This document shows, piece by piece, positions 24,784 through 34,662 of a DNA stretch of 55,503 nucleotides. The DNA comes from Acinetobacter sp. WC-141 (GTDB taxonomy: Bacteria > Pseudomonadota > Gammaproteobacteria > Pseudomonadales > Moraxellaceae): NCBI RefSeq assembly GCF_000313935.1, contig NZ_AMSS01000073.1:1-55503 (forward strand), given 5' to 3'. Numbering within the stretch: position 1 is the stretch's first letter; each line of letters starts with the position of its first letter. The notes under the pieces were generated by a model. The model was not told the origin of the DNA, made no database searches, and saw nothing but the letters and a program-made list of their open reading frames with translations. A program made the position numbers and the translations under genes.

Positions 24784-25812
24784 ATGAGCAATAATACGAT
24801 TCAAGCTTATGCTGCAATGCAGTCAGGTGAGAAACTGGTTCCTTACCAATTTGATGCAGGTGAATTGCAACCGCATCAGGTTGAGGTAAAAGTTGAATAT
24901 TGTGGTTTATGTCATTCTGATATTTCTGTTCTGAACAATGAATGGCGCTCAACTGTTTACCCAGTGGTGGCAGGCCATGAAATTATTGGACGAATTGTTG
25001 CTTTGGGCTCAGAAGCCAAAGGTCTACAAATCGGGCAACGTGTCGGTATTGGCTGGACGGCTGAAAGCTGCCAAGCCTGTGATGAATGCATTGGTGGTCA
25101 GCAAGTACTTTGTACGGGCGGAAGTGTTGCAACAATCGTGGGACATGCGGGTGGTTTTGCCGATAAAGTCCGTGCAGGCTGGCAGTGGGCTATTCCCCTT
25201 CCTGAAGATTTAGATGCTGAAAGTGCCGGTCCTTTACTTTGTGGCGGGATTACCGTTTTTGACCCGCTGCTTAAACATAAGATTCAAGCAACACATCATG
25301 TCGGTGTGATTGGCATTGGTGGCTTAGGTCATATAGCCATTAAGCTACTTAAAGCTTGGGGCTGTGAGATCACCGCATTTAGTTCCAACCCTGATAAAAC
25401 AGAGGAACTTAAAGCAATGGGTGCTGACCATGTGGTGAATAGCCGCGATACAGACGCGGTAACAGCACAAAAAGGAAAATTTGATTTATTGCTGAGCACA
25501 GTAAATGTGACCCTAAACTGGCGTGCTTTCATTTCTACGCTAGCACCAAACGGTTCTTTGCACTTCTTGGGACTCACCCTTGAACCTGTTCCTGTTTCTG
25601 TTGGTTCACTTATTAGTGGTGCTAAGTCAGTGACAGGCTCCCCGACGGGTTCACCTGCTGCACTACGTCAACTTTTGAAGTTTGCTGCACGCAAAAAAAT
25701 TGCGCCTCAAATTGAGCTATTTCCAATGTCACAGCTTAATGAGGCAATTGAACGTTTACACTCAGGTCAGGCACGTTACCGCATTGTGCTTAAGGCAGAC
25801 TTTGCAGAATAA
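24784..25812 (+). CDS. Zinc-dependent NAD(P)H alcohol/aldehyde dehydrogenase, YahK-like
   Basis: This 342-residue medium-chain dehydrogenase has the catalytic zinc ligands Cys and His in YCGLCHSD and GHEIIG. The structural zinc cysteines are in [17 protein letters not shown] and the dinucleotide loop is [17 protein letters not shown]. Similarity in layout is to the cinnamyl-alcohol dehydrogenase/YahK group that reduces broad-range aldehydes with NADPH; the substrate is unknown. AAGGAG precedes the ATG. Its stop is only 2 bp from the stop of the convergent MocR gene. Confidence 0.87.
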   Translation: MSNNTIQAYAAMQSGEKLVPYQFDAGELQPHQVEVKVEYCGLCHSDISVLNNEWRSTVYPVVAGHEIIGRIVALGSEAKGLQIGQRVGIGWTAESCQACDECIGGQQVLCTGGSVATIVGHAGGFADKVRAGWQWAIPLPEDLDAESAGPLLCGGITVFDPLLKHKIQATHHVGVIGIGGLGHIAIKLLKAWGCEITAFSSNPDKTEELKAMGADHVVNSRDTDAVTAQKGKFDLLLSTVNVTLNWRAFISTLAPNGSLHFLGLTLEPVPVSVGSLISGAKSVTGSPTGSPAALRQLLKFAARKKIAPQIELFPMSQLNEAIERLHSGQARYRIVLKADFAE

Positions 25813-25814
25813 AA

Positions 25815-27239
25815 CTAACTCACGGTTTTCATCTGTCGTCGTGACCATTCCGCCAAGTCTTTAATTGCTTGGCGGACCTCTGCTGTTAACTCATGGCCTG
25901 CGTTTAAACGAATAAAATGTCGATATCGTTCATCCTCACCAAAAACATGACCCGGAACAACCGTAATACCTTCAGCTTTCACAGTGTAATAAAGCGCTAA
26001 GGTATCTACATTCTTAGGTAACTGTATCCAGAGTGCATACCCCCCTTCTGGCTGACTCAATGCGATTGGAATGCCCTCAAAGGCTCTCAAAATACAACTG
26101 CGGTACTCTTCGACTTGCCGCATCAAGTTGGGTCTTAACTGCTCTAAATGCTCTCGATAACCACGGCTATAAATAAAATCGGCCAGACCCAATTGTAGGG
26201 GCGTATTCACGCCAATATTACTTGCCAGCAGCTCAAGTCTTAAATGCTGTAGCTTTGCACTTAAACAAAACCACCCTACCCGATATGCGCTCGACAACGA
26301 CTTAGAAACCGACCCACACCAAATGACATAGCCTTCACGGTCCCAATAGCGAATCGGTAGCGGGCGTTCATTACTGTAACCACATTCACCAAAAATATCG
26401 TCCTCAATAATAAAGCACTGATACTTTGCAGCTAATTCGGCAATCTTTTGTTTTTCTGTATTCGTTAAACAATACCCTAAAGGATTTTGATAATTGGCTG
26501 TCATCAGACAAACCTTTGCTAAACCCTGCTGCATCAATGACTCTAAACGTTCCAAATCAATACCACGATGATCTGCGGGAATTTCAATAATCTGCCGTTT
26601 TAAACTGGCTAAAAGCTGTAGTTGTCCATTAAAAGTAGGCGTCGGGATCAAAATACTATCGCCGACTTCTGTTAGGTGCTGGATGACCAAAGACAAAGCA
26701 GGTATGCAACCATTGGTAATAAAAATATCTTCTGTTGCAATGAATATTCCATCTTCACGCCAATGATCAGATAGCGCTTTTCTTAATTGCTCATGTCCTT
26801 GTTTATTACAATAGAGAAAGTCTTGTGGCTGACAATTTTTTAAAGCTCGCTGAATAGAACGGCGTAAACCCTCTACCGGAATAAAATGCGGCGTCAACTG
26901 AATTGAACCCAACGGTACGAGATGGCTTTGTAAGGCGGCTTCTTGAATTTGATTATGCAACTCTAGATTTGAGACTTGCCGAGGTAAAGACAAAAAATCT
27001 GGGCTATCAGGAATAGGGCTAGATTGGGTACGCGCAACCACAAAATAACCTGACTTCGGTTTTACATAAATCAGTCCCCTCGCCTCAAGTAATTCATAGC
27101 AACTTTTAGCGGTACTTAAACTAATGCTGTGCTGACGAGCAAAATCGCGTAACGAAATAAGCTTCTGATGAGGTTTAAGCTCATCTTGATAAATTCGATG
27201 TGCTAATTGATTGGCAAGAACCTGATATTGGAAAGTCAT
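25815..27239 (-). CDS. MocR/GntR-family regulator with aminotransferase domain
   Basis: This protein of about 474 residues has an N-terminal GntR winged helix (FQYQVLANQLAHRIYQDEL, ISLRDFARQHSISLSTAKSC) and a fold-type I PLP domain from about 110. PLP-domain motifs are NYQNPLGYCL, IIEDDIFGECGY and the Lys in SVSKSLSSAYRVGW, so PLP binding is retained. MocR proteins sense PLP or amino compounds and regulate nearby genes; the divergent small lipoprotein at 27330 or the convergent adh are candidates. I choose the ATG at 27239; a GTG at 27290 would add 17 residues unlike the family. Confidence 0.86.
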   Translation of the reverse strand: MTFQYQVLANQLAHRIYQDELKPHQKLISLRDFARQHSISLSTAKSCYELLEARGLIYVKPKSGYFVVARTQSSPIPDSPDFLSLPRQVSNLELHNQIQEAALQSHLVPLGSIQLTPHFIPVEGLRRSIQRALKNCQPQDFLYCNKQGHEQLRKALSDHWREDGIFIATEDIFITNGCIPALSLVIQHLTEVGDSILIPTPTFNGQLQLLASLKRQIIEIPADHRGIDLERLESLMQQGLAKVCLMTANYQNPLGYCLTNTEKQKIAELAAKYQCFIIEDDIFGECGYSNERPLPIRYWDREGYVIWCGSVSKSLSSAYRVGWFCLSAKLQHLRLELLASNIGVNTPLQLGLADFIYSRGYREHLEQLRPNLMRQVEEYRSCILRAFEGIPIALSQPEGGYALWIQLPKNVDTLALYYTVKAEGITVVPGHVFGEDERYRHFIRLNAGHELTAEVRQAIKDLAEWSRRQMKTVS

Positions 27240-27329
27240 TCTGTGCTGCTTTTTTAAAAATTTCTGTATCTGTACTGGTTTATAGAACACCTTTACGCTA
27301 TAGAAATCAACTTAAAGAGTAGCAAGATC

Positions 27330-27704
27330 ATGAAATTAAAAGCTATATTATTATTTACTATTATTTTAACAGGTTGCCAACCTGAGCCGAAAAATGAGCA
27401 GTACAGACATGCAGTTTGCCAAAGTCTGATCGAAGGTTATTTAAAAATGACCAATCAACAAGACTATAAAATGGAACAGCGCACGGATGATGAGACCAAT
27501 ACGATCTCTCATTATCAATATAAGCGTAATAGCTCAAATGAAGTTGTCATGGTGAATTCGGTTTATTCAAAATTATATTTTAGTTGCCGACAACAGCAAA
27601 AAAGCTTTTTCCTGGCCCAGCATGTATCAGAAGGACAAATCACTCCCATTTTAGAAGTTCATTTTCCAACTGATAGTTATGCTACTTTTAGAGAGCGTTT
27701 TTAA
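27330..27704 (+). CDS. Hypothetical lipoprotein, 124 residues
   Basis: It has a short signal peptide with lipobox LTGC (Cys16) and a polar mature part with two further Cys (AVCQSL, YFSCRQQ) that could form a disulfide. No known family is recognised. It is divergent from the MocR gene, and its 3' end overlaps the convergent LysR gene by 17 bp. A weak ribosome binding site, AAAGAGTAGC, precedes the ATG. Confidence 0.72.
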   Translation: MKLKAILLFTIILTGCQPEPKNEQYRHAVCQSLIEGYLKMTNQQDYKMEQRTDDETNTISHYQYKRNSSNEVVMVNSVYSKLYFSCRQQQKSFFLAQHVSEGQITPILEVHFPTDSYATFRERF

Positions 27705-28590
27705 AACCATCTTTTAACTGTTCTGCCAAAAAATCAATAAATAAACGGATCCGTTTTGGTAGATGCTCTTGTTGATAGTACACAGCATGGATGCTTTGAA
27801 GTCTCAGCTCTATCTCATCTTCAAATAAAGCGACCAGACGACCTTCTTCTAAATCTTTCCAAACCATAAACTCTGATAAACATGTAATTCCATGCCCACG
27901 TAGTGCAAGCTGCCGAACTGTTTCTCCATTTGAAGCTTTAATATGGGGTTGAGCTATAAAATAATCGCTGCCCACCTTAAGCGGCCAAATATTTAAATGA
28001 GCAGGTTTCGTAAAACCAATAAGTTCATGTTCATTTAACTCATTCGGTTTCTGTGGATAGCCTGCCTGATTTAAATACTCAGGACTAGCAACCATATATA
28101 ACCGACTTTTACATACCAATTTGGCACGCATACTTGAGTCATGTAGCTCACCAAATCGGAATGCGACATCAGTTTTATGCTGCAATAGATCAATCACCTG
28201 ATCATTGCTATTGAGTTCAATTTCAATATGTGGATATCGCTTGCGAAAAGCATGCATTAATGGAGCAACTACATGTAAAACAAAAGGCGTAGCCGAATCA
28301 ATTCGTATAAGACCAGAAGTGTCTTGATCAGACTTTTGTAATTCTTCTTCGGCAGCATTCAGCTCATTTAAAATTTTACGAGCCTTCACAAGAAACTGCT
28401 GCCCTTCTTGAGTGAGTTTCAACTTACGCGTCGTTCGCTCTAACAAAGTCACATCTAACTTCGCTTCCAAGCGCGTTAAAGAGCGGCTAACTCCTGAAGG
28501 TGTTTGTTTCAGGTGATCTGCTGCCGCAACAAAAGACCCCGTATCAACGATTGCAATAAACGCGACAAGTTCTTCAATTGTTGATTTCAT
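27688..28590 (-). CDS. LysR-family regulator adjacent to dkgB
   Basis: This 300-residue regulator has a winged helix-turn-helix at the N-terminus (FVAAADHLKQTPSGVSRSLT) and a periplasmic-binding-like effector domain (about 90-290) with the segment RGHGITCLSEFMV. It belongs to the large group of LysR proteins (AaeR/DsdC-like branch) seen next to oxidoreductase genes. It is divergent from dkgB and the MFS gene, so it probably controls them; the inducer is unknown. Its 3' end overlaps the small lipoprotein gene tail to tail. Confidence 0.88.
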   Translation of the reverse strand: MKSTIEELVAFIAIVDTGSFVAAADHLKQTPSGVSRSLTRLEAKLDVTLLERTTRKLKLTQEGQQFLVKARKILNELNAAEEELQKSDQDTSGLIRIDSATPFVLHVVAPLMHAFRKRYPHIEIELNSNDQVIDLLQHKTDVAFRFGELHDSSMRAKLVCKSRLYMVASPEYLNQAGYPQKPNELNEHELIGFTKPAHLNIWPLKVGSDYFIAQPHIKASNGETVRQLALRGHGITCLSEFMVWKDLEEGRLVALFEDEIELRLQSIHAVYYQQEHLPKRIRLFIDFLAEQLKDGFKNAL

Positions 28591-28710
28591 GTCTTATTCC
28601 ATTATTGACTAATGATCAAAGATATTTTGCTTATTCATCTATTTTTTCGCAACAATAAAAAAAGCAAAATGCACATCAAGTTAAATGATTATTCAAATTT
28701 AGGTAAACAC

Positions 28711-29514
28711 ATGAATATTCCACGTTTTGGTCTAGGTACTTTCCGTCTTAAAGAACAAGCAGTCATTAATTCTGTGAAAACTGCTTTAGACGTAGGTTAC
28801 CGTGTCATTGATACTGCTCAAATTTATGACAATGAAGCAGCGATTGGTCAAGCCATTGCCGAAAGCGGTGTATCGCGTCAGGACTTATTTTTAACTACAA
28901 AAATCTGGGTAGATAATTTTGCTCAAGATAAGTTTATTCCAAGCTTAAAAGAGAGCTTACAAAAGCTTCGTACTGACCATGTCGATTTAACTTTGATTCA
29001 TTGGCCAGCACCAGATTTAGGCGTTTCAATTCCTGAAATCATGAAGCTTTTACTTGAAGCAAAGCAACAAGGTCTTACTAAACAAATTGGTATTTCAAAC
29101 TTCAATATTGAGCTTACTCAACAAGCAATTGACACAATTGGTTTAGAGCATATTGCAACTAACCAGATTGAGTTAAGCCCTTATCTTCAAAATCATAAAC
29201 TTGTAAATTTCTTACAAGAGAAGAATATTGATGTCACTTCATATATGACGCTTGCGTACGGTAAAGTGCTTCAAGACCCAGTTTTAACTGAAATTGCAGC
29301 AGCTCATAAAGCAACGACAGCGCAAATTGCACTTGCGTGGGCATTGCAACGTGGTTTTGCAGTTATTCCATCTTCGACTAAACGTGAAAACCTGATTAGC
29401 AACTTAAAAGCACAGGATATCGAGTTAACTTCAGCTGAAATGCAAATGATTGCCAAACTTGATCGTAACAGTCGTGAAGTTAGCCCAGAGCCATGGGCAC
29501 CAGTTTGGGACTAA
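28711..29514 (+). CDS. dkgB: 2,5-diketo-D-gluconate reductase B, aldo/keto reductase
   Basis: This 267-residue NADPH-dependent reductase has the catalytic tetrad Asp34, Tyr39, Lys64 and His97. It reads closely like E. coli DkgB from [14 protein letters not shown] to the C-terminal EPWAPVWD, and has the same length when started at the ATG at 28711. Upstream in-frame starts at 28612 and 28669 have no ribosome binding site and would add an AT-rich tail. DkgB-type enzymes reduce methylglyoxal and other aldehydes as well as diketogluconate. It is separated by only 4 bp from the MFS gene. Confidence 0.93.
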   Translation: MNIPRFGLGTFRLKEQAVINSVKTALDVGYRVIDTAQIYDNEAAIGQAIAESGVSRQDLFLTTKIWVDNFAQDKFIPSLKESLQKLRTDHVDLTLIHWPAPDLGVSIPEIMKLLLEAKQQGLTKQIGISNFNIELTQQAIDTIGLEHIATNQIELSPYLQNHKLVNFLQEKNIDVTSYMTLAYGKVLQDPVLTEIAAAHKATTAQIALAWALQRGFAVIPSSTKRENLISNLKAQDIELTSAEMQMIAKLDRNSREVSPEPWAPVWD

Positions 29515-29518
29515 ACTC

Positions 29519-30709
29519 ATGAACACTCAATCAAATACGGCGTTCTCGTTATTGGCATTAGCCATTGGTGCCTTTGCCATTGGCACCACTGAATTCTCAC
29601 CAATGGGATTGTTACCGAATATCGCGAATGATTTAGGGATTTCAATTCCAACAGCCGGAATGTTAATTACGGGTTATGCACTTGGCGTCATGCTAGGTGC
29701 CCCGTTCATGACCCTGTGGTTTGGTGGTTTTGCACGACGTAATGCGCTTATTTTACTTATGGCGATCTTTACGGTAGGTAACCTGATAGCCGCGTTTTCA
29801 CCCAGCTATATGAGCTTATTAGGTGCGCGTCTCATCACAAGTTTGAACCATGGTGCTTTCTTCGGGATCGGTTCAGTTGTAGCAGCAAGCATTGTGCCCG
29901 CACATAAACAGGCCAGTGCGGTAGCAACCATGTTTATGGGCTTAACCATTGCCAACATTGGTGGTGTGCCTTTAGCAACATGGGTTGGGCAAAATATTGG
30001 CTGGCGGATGTCTTTCCTTGCGATTTCCTTGCTTGGTGTGATTACTATGCTCGCTTTATGGAAAGCACTCCCACAAGGTATGGTTGCCAAAAAACCAAAT
30101 GTAAAAGCTGAATTGAAAGTATTAATGCGTACTCCTGTAATACTTGCGTTGCTCACCACCGTACTCGGTGCAAGTGCAATGTTTACGCTCTATACCTATA
30201 TTGCGCCAAGTTTGACTGAGTTTACCCATGCTTCACCGACCTTCATTACTTTTATGTTGATGTTGATTGGTGTCGGTTTCTCAGTTGGTAACCATTTAGG
30301 TGGACGCTTTGCAGATTTGTCTATTAACAAAACTCTGATTGGTTTCTTGGTTCTGTTGATTGTGATGATGGTGACTTTCCCAATCCTTGCACAAAGCCAG
30401 ATTGGAGCAGCCATTGCATTAGTGATCTGGGGGGCAGCAACCTTTGCTTTAGTTCCACCTTTACAAATGCGTGTAATGTCAGTTGCTCATGAAGCACCAG
30501 GACTTGCCTCTTCAGTAAATATCGGTGCGTTTAACCTAGGTAATGCCGTAGGTGCAGCAGCAGGTGCGTTAGTACTCAATTTAGGTTGGGGTTATAGCGC
30601 AGTGTCATTTGCTGGTGCATTGCTGGCTGGGTTAGGTTTGTTATTGGTTTTATTCCAGATCAAACGCGAAAGCAGCCCTGCCCAAGCGTTACAGCAGTGT
30701 TCAGATTAA
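29519..30709 (+). CDS. MFS transporter, AraJ/YdhP-like
   Basis: This 396-residue inner-membrane protein has 12 hydrophobic helices. It starts with SLLALAIGAFAIGTTEFSPM, which is the start of the AraJ/YdhP drug/sugar efflux group. The first loop after helix 2 carries FGGFARRNALIL. Substrate unknown; export of sugars, purines or drugs are all represented in this group. Cotranscription with dkgB is near certain (4-bp gap), followed by a strong terminator. The longer frame from 29450 overlaps dkgB and lacks support. Confidence 0.88.
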   Translation: MNTQSNTAFSLLALAIGAFAIGTTEFSPMGLLPNIANDLGISIPTAGMLITGYALGVMLGAPFMTLWFGGFARRNALILLMAIFTVGNLIAAFSPSYMSLLGARLITSLNHGAFFGIGSVVAASIVPAHKQASAVATMFMGLTIANIGGVPLATWVGQNIGWRMSFLAISLLGVITMLALWKALPQGMVAKKPNVKAELKVLMRTPVILALLTTVLGASAMFTLYTYIAPSLTEFTHASPTFITFMLMLIGVGFSVGNHLGGRFADLSINKTLIGFLVLLIVMMVTFPILAQSQIGAAIALVIWGAATFALVPPLQMRVMSVAHEAPGLASSVNIGAFNLGNAVGAAAGALVLNLGWGYSAVSFAGALLAGLGLLLVLFQIKRESSPAQALQQCSD

Positions 30710-30710
30710 T

Positions 30711-30742
30711 AAAAAAAGCGCCTGATCCCAGGCGCTTTTTTT
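30711..30742. terminator. Bidirectional terminator after the MFS gene
   Basis: The stem AAAAAAGCGCCTG / CAGGCGCTTTTTT has a 4-nt loop and lies between the convergent MFS gene and START gene. Confidence 0.93.
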
Positions 30743-30748
30743 AATTCT

Positions 30749-31402
30749 TTATTTTAAAATATCTGGTAATTTCGGCTGCTCATAAATCGGACTAATTACT
30801 TCCCGCTTCATTTTCAGCAACATCTGGTAAGGTTGTTGTTGAACAAACATATTTACGAAGCTCAGTGGAATTGCACCAGCAGGGTCTGCATAGCCACTGG
30901 TGGTTACTTTCACCTTATTATTTCCAAGTTTCTGGAACGTCCAATCGCCTTCGTAACGTGTTAAGCGCACTACATCGGGTTGGATCGGATAATTTCCGCT
31001 AATTGCAGTATTCTTAATTGTCACAACTCCATTTGCAGCCTTACTCATTTTGCCTTTAACAACGACATCGCGATCTTTCAAGGGAAACGGAAAATCCAAC
31101 AGCATATAGAGTGTGAACTCACCTTTTTTCTCATCTTGAGACAACATCTGAACTTTGCCCATATAAGGCACCCACTGATCGGCACGATTTACATCTAAAA
31201 TCACAGCGACAGCACGTTCAAGTGGCACATCAAAAGTCGTTTCTGCTTTATATTGAAAAACTGGATTATCAGTCTTTTGATAAGTCCAGACTTTAATATT
31301 ATTACGGTCTAAGCTGAGTTTAGCTTTTTCTGTAGAAGCAGCCCCCGTCCAGAGGCTGCTCAAGCAAAGAAGAGTGGTCAAGGCAAGTTGTTTTTTATTC
31401 AT
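30749..31402 (-). CDS. Exported START/SRPBCC-domain protein
   Basis: This 217-residue protein has a cleavable signal peptide (MNKKQLALTTLLCLSSLWTG, cleavage near Ala-Ala-Ser). A START-like lipid-binding domain follows: YKAETTFDVPLERAVAVILD, the family's LKDRDVVVKG segment, and the C-terminal helix MFVQQQPYQMLLKMKREV. Role unknown; binding of a hydrophobic ligand in the periplasm is inferred from the fold. The start is the ATG at 31402; the longer frame from 31435 hides the signal peptide. It lies 50 bp downstream of dapB on the same strand, across a hairpin that overlaps the dapB stop. Confidence 0.83.
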   Translation of the reverse strand: MNKKQLALTTLLCLSSLWTGAASTEKAKLSLDRNNIKVWTYQKTDNPVFQYKAETTFDVPLERAVAVILDVNRADQWVPYMGKVQMLSQDEKKGEFTLYMLLDFPFPLKDRDVVVKGKMSKAANGVVTIKNTAISGNYPIQPDVVRLTRYEGDWTFQKLGNNKVKVTTSGYADPAGAIPLSFVNMFVQQQPYQMLLKMKREVISPIYEQPKLPDILK

Positions 31403-31440
31403 TTTCTGCTCTATCTTGTTTTTCTCGCTACACATGGAAT

Positions 31441-32295
<855 letters not shown>

Positions 32296-32458
32296 TTACG
32301 TAATTTGTCTACTATATCAAAACTCTTTGCTCACGATAAAAAGTAAAAATTATTTTTTAAGATCAGCTGAAACTTAATCTGTTTTCACAAAAGTTAAAGA
32401 ATTGATCGGCACACTACTCAGCCACGAATGAAAAAAAATGACTATTAAGGAGTTCAGC

Positions 32459-32818
32459 ATGCATTCGAGAATTATTGGCTTTACAGTGATGATGGGGATT
32501 ATGAGTTCAATGGCATTTGCAGAACCTGCAATCCAGCCAGGAGACACATTAGAAAGCTTATCTAAAGCACGTATTACAACTAACGTAAGCACTCAAACAG
32601 CAATGCCTACAGCTCAAACGAGCGTAGCAACCGATACCAATATCGACGTCAAAGTTGAAGATATTGACCCGATTATTGGCCAAACAACAGAAACACCTAA
32701 AGTAGCTCTACAGACAGAAGCAGTAGCCGCACCAGTTAACGAAAGTGCTCCGACTCTAGCTTCTAGTGAACCGACTGTAAGTGTTGATGATATTGATGTA
32801 GCCCACCCTACAGAGTAA
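32459..32818 (+). CDS. Hypothetical secreted acidic protein with internal repeat
   Basis: This 119-residue product has a signal peptide (MHSRIIGFTVMMGIMSSMAF, Ala-Glu cleavage). The mature part is low complexity, rich in Thr, Ala, Val and acidic residues. A short motif V-x-V-[ED]-D-I-D occurs twice, as VKVEDID and VSVDDID. AAGGAG (32447-32452) precedes the ATG. I recognise no family. The mature chain is probably largely unstructured and periplasmic or surface-exposed. It is divergent from dapB and convergent with dnaJ. Confidence 0.72.
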   Translation: MHSRIIGFTVMMGIMSSMAFAEPAIQPGDTLESLSKARITTNVSTQTAMPTAQTSVATDTNIDVKVEDIDPIIGQTTETPKVALQTEAVAAPVNESAPTLASSEPTVSVDDIDVAHPTE

Positions 32819-32870
32819 GCAGAAGTAATTTTTTAAGCAGAATAAAAATAATAAGATGAATCAGCGCAAT

Positions 32871-32910
32871 AAAAAGGCGGATATTTTATCAATATCCGCC
32901 TTCTTTTTAA
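32871..32910. terminator. Bidirectional terminator between the secreted protein and dnaJ
   Basis: The stem AAGGCGGATATT / AATATCCGCCTT is flanked by A and T runs. It lies 20 bp beyond the dnaJ stop. Confidence 0.88.
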
Positions 32911-32929
32911 TTTCTTATCTAATCAAGTA

Positions 32930-34042
32930 TTAATCGAACAAACGATCAAAGAATGATTTTTTCTTTGGTGAAGAAGCACTGTCTTCGCCATCAAACGAAG
33001 CTTGCAACTCTTTAAGTAATTCACGTTGACGAGAATTTAAGTTGACCGGTGTTTCTACCACAATACGGCAGAGTAGGTCACCTACCATGCTGCTACGTAC
33101 TGGACGAACGCCTTTGCCACGTAAACGGAATAATTTGCCTGTTTGAGTTCCCTCAGGAATCTTCAAGCTAACACGACCTTCCAAAGTAGGAATTTCAATT
33201 TCTTTACCAAGTGCAGCATCAGCAATGCTCACTGGTACATCCATATAAAGATCGGCACCATCACGTTGGAAAATTTCGTGTTCGCGAACAACCACTTCAA
33301 CGTACAAGTCACCTGATTGGCCATCACGAATTGCTTCGCCTTTACCACTCAAACGAACGCGGTCACCATTATCCACACCTGCTGGAATTGTAACTTCCAA
33401 CGTTTGCTGGCGATCAGCTACACCTGAACCATGACATGCCTGACAAGGGTTTTTAATAATTTTACCTTGACCACGACAAGTACCACATGTTTGTTGTACA
33501 GAGAAGAAACCTTGCTGCATACGTACTTGTCCTGAACCATGACAAGTTTTACAGGTTTCAACATCTTTTGGATTTTTTGAACCTTTACCATCACACACAT
33601 CACATGGTGCTGGAGCAGTAAAGGTAATGGTTTTTTTCACCCCTTTTACAGCTTCTTCAAGGGTAAGTTCCATGACATAGCGTAAATCTGATCCGCGACG
33701 TTGACGCTGTTGACGTCCACCACCACCGAATGCACCGCCGAAGATATCGCCGAACTGACTAAAAATATCTTCTGCACTAAATCCGCCGAAGCCACCACCA
33801 CCGCCGCCAAAGCCACCTTCGAACGCATTATGTCCCATGCGATCGTACATGCTACGCTTTTCGCTGTCCGATAAAACTTCATAAGCTTCAGAAGCTTCTT
33901 TAAATTTCTCTTCAGCTTCGGCATTGTCAGGGTTTCTATCAGGATGATATTTCATCGCCAATTTACGGTAGGCTTTTTTGATCTCATCATCACTTGCGGT
34001 TTTTGAAACGCCTAAAACCTCATAATAATCACGTTTAGCCAT
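32930..34042 (-). CDS. dnaJ: Molecular chaperone DnaJ
   Basis: This 370-residue Hsp40 co-chaperone stimulates DnaK. It has a J domain with the HPD motif (KYHPDRNP), and a Gly/Phe-rich linker ([13 protein letters not shown] and following) with FSQFGDIFG. Four CxxCxGxG-type zinc repeats follow ([32 protein letters not shown]), then two C-terminal client-binding domains. All parts are intact and length is typical. GAGGAGC precedes the ATG. dnaK and grpE are not in this window. dapB lies next to it beyond the secreted protein gene. Confidence 0.97.
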   Translation of the reverse strand: MAKRDYYEVLGVSKTASDDEIKKAYRKLAMKYHPDRNPDNAEAEEKFKEASEAYEVLSDSEKRSMYDRMGHNAFEGGFGGGGGGFGGFSAEDIFSQFGDIFGGAFGGGGRQQRQRRGSDLRYVMELTLEEAVKGVKKTITFTAPAPCDVCDGKGSKNPKDVETCKTCHGSGQVRMQQGFFSVQQTCGTCRGQGKIIKNPCQACHGSGVADRQQTLEVTIPAGVDNGDRVRLSGKGEAIRDGQSGDLYVEVVVREHEIFQRDGADLYMDVPVSIADAALGKEIEIPTLEGRVSLKIPEGTQTGKLFRLRGKGVRPVRSSMVGDLLCRIVVETPVNLNSRQRELLKELQASFDGEDSASSPKKKSFFDRLFD

Positions 34043-34145
34043 TTTTGGCGGTGCTCCTCACGGAATTTTATCAATACTCTATTGCCGACTAAATGGGGTG
34101 CTTTAGCCGAATTTACAAGGGGAAAATGTTTAAAAAATAGATATA

Positions 34146-34523
34146 TTAAAAAACTGCCTTATTTTTTAAATATTTAGACAAGCCTTTTAACCATGCATTT
34201 AATAGAAATAACCACGCAATAGCGCTAAAAACTACACCAGCAACTGTAGTAGCGGTTACCCAAAGATTACTATCCCATGCAAAAAAGAAGAGCGGAATAA
34301 ACCAGACCACAGCAAAAATTGCCATACAAAGAAATAGAATCCCGTTTCGCATAATCCATAGTGCATGCGCATGAATCCAAACTTCTGCATTATCTACAAC
34401 CGCCACTTTACGAGCGACCAAATAAGCAAAGGCCGCAAAAATAACCGTAAACAATGCAAGAAACATGAACGCATAAGAAATGACTATATAACGGCGATGC
34501 TGTTCGATATGGTCTTGCCCCAT
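34146..34523 (-). CDS. Hypothetical inner-membrane protein, 125 residues
   Basis: Three clear transmembrane helices are seen (about 12-37, 60-82, 88-112). A short cytoplasmic N-terminus MGQDHIEQHRRY precedes them and a basic C-terminal tail ends the protein. No family is recognised with confidence. AGGTGAAATACAG precedes the ATG. It lies about 100 bp upstream of dnaJ on the same strand and may be cotranscribed with it. Confidence 0.7.
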   Translation of the reverse strand: MGQDHIEQHRRYIVISYAFMFLALFTVIFAAFAYLVARKVAVVDNAEVWIHAHALWIMRNGILFLCMAIFAVVWFIPLFFFAWDSNLWVTATTVAGVVFSAIAWLFLLNAWLKGLSKYLKNKAVF

Positions 34524-34600
34524 CTGTATTTCACCTCAATCCACTGCATTTTGCCTATTTTTTATGCAGTGAAATAATCCTGTATTTTTTGTGTAAAGAC

Positions 34601-34638
34601 AGGTGCTACTATATTGGAGTTTTCAATATTTCGCACCT
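34601..34638 (-). terminator. Possible terminator after the RND pump gene
   Basis: An interrupted stem pairs AGGTGC (34601-34606) with GCACCT (34633-34638) and ATATTG (34611-34616) with CAATAT (34624-34629). It lies 25 nt beyond the RND stop. There is no good T-run on the minus strand, so support is weak. Confidence 0.3.
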
Positions 34639-34662
34639 TTATTCACAAAAAATTTATGTATT

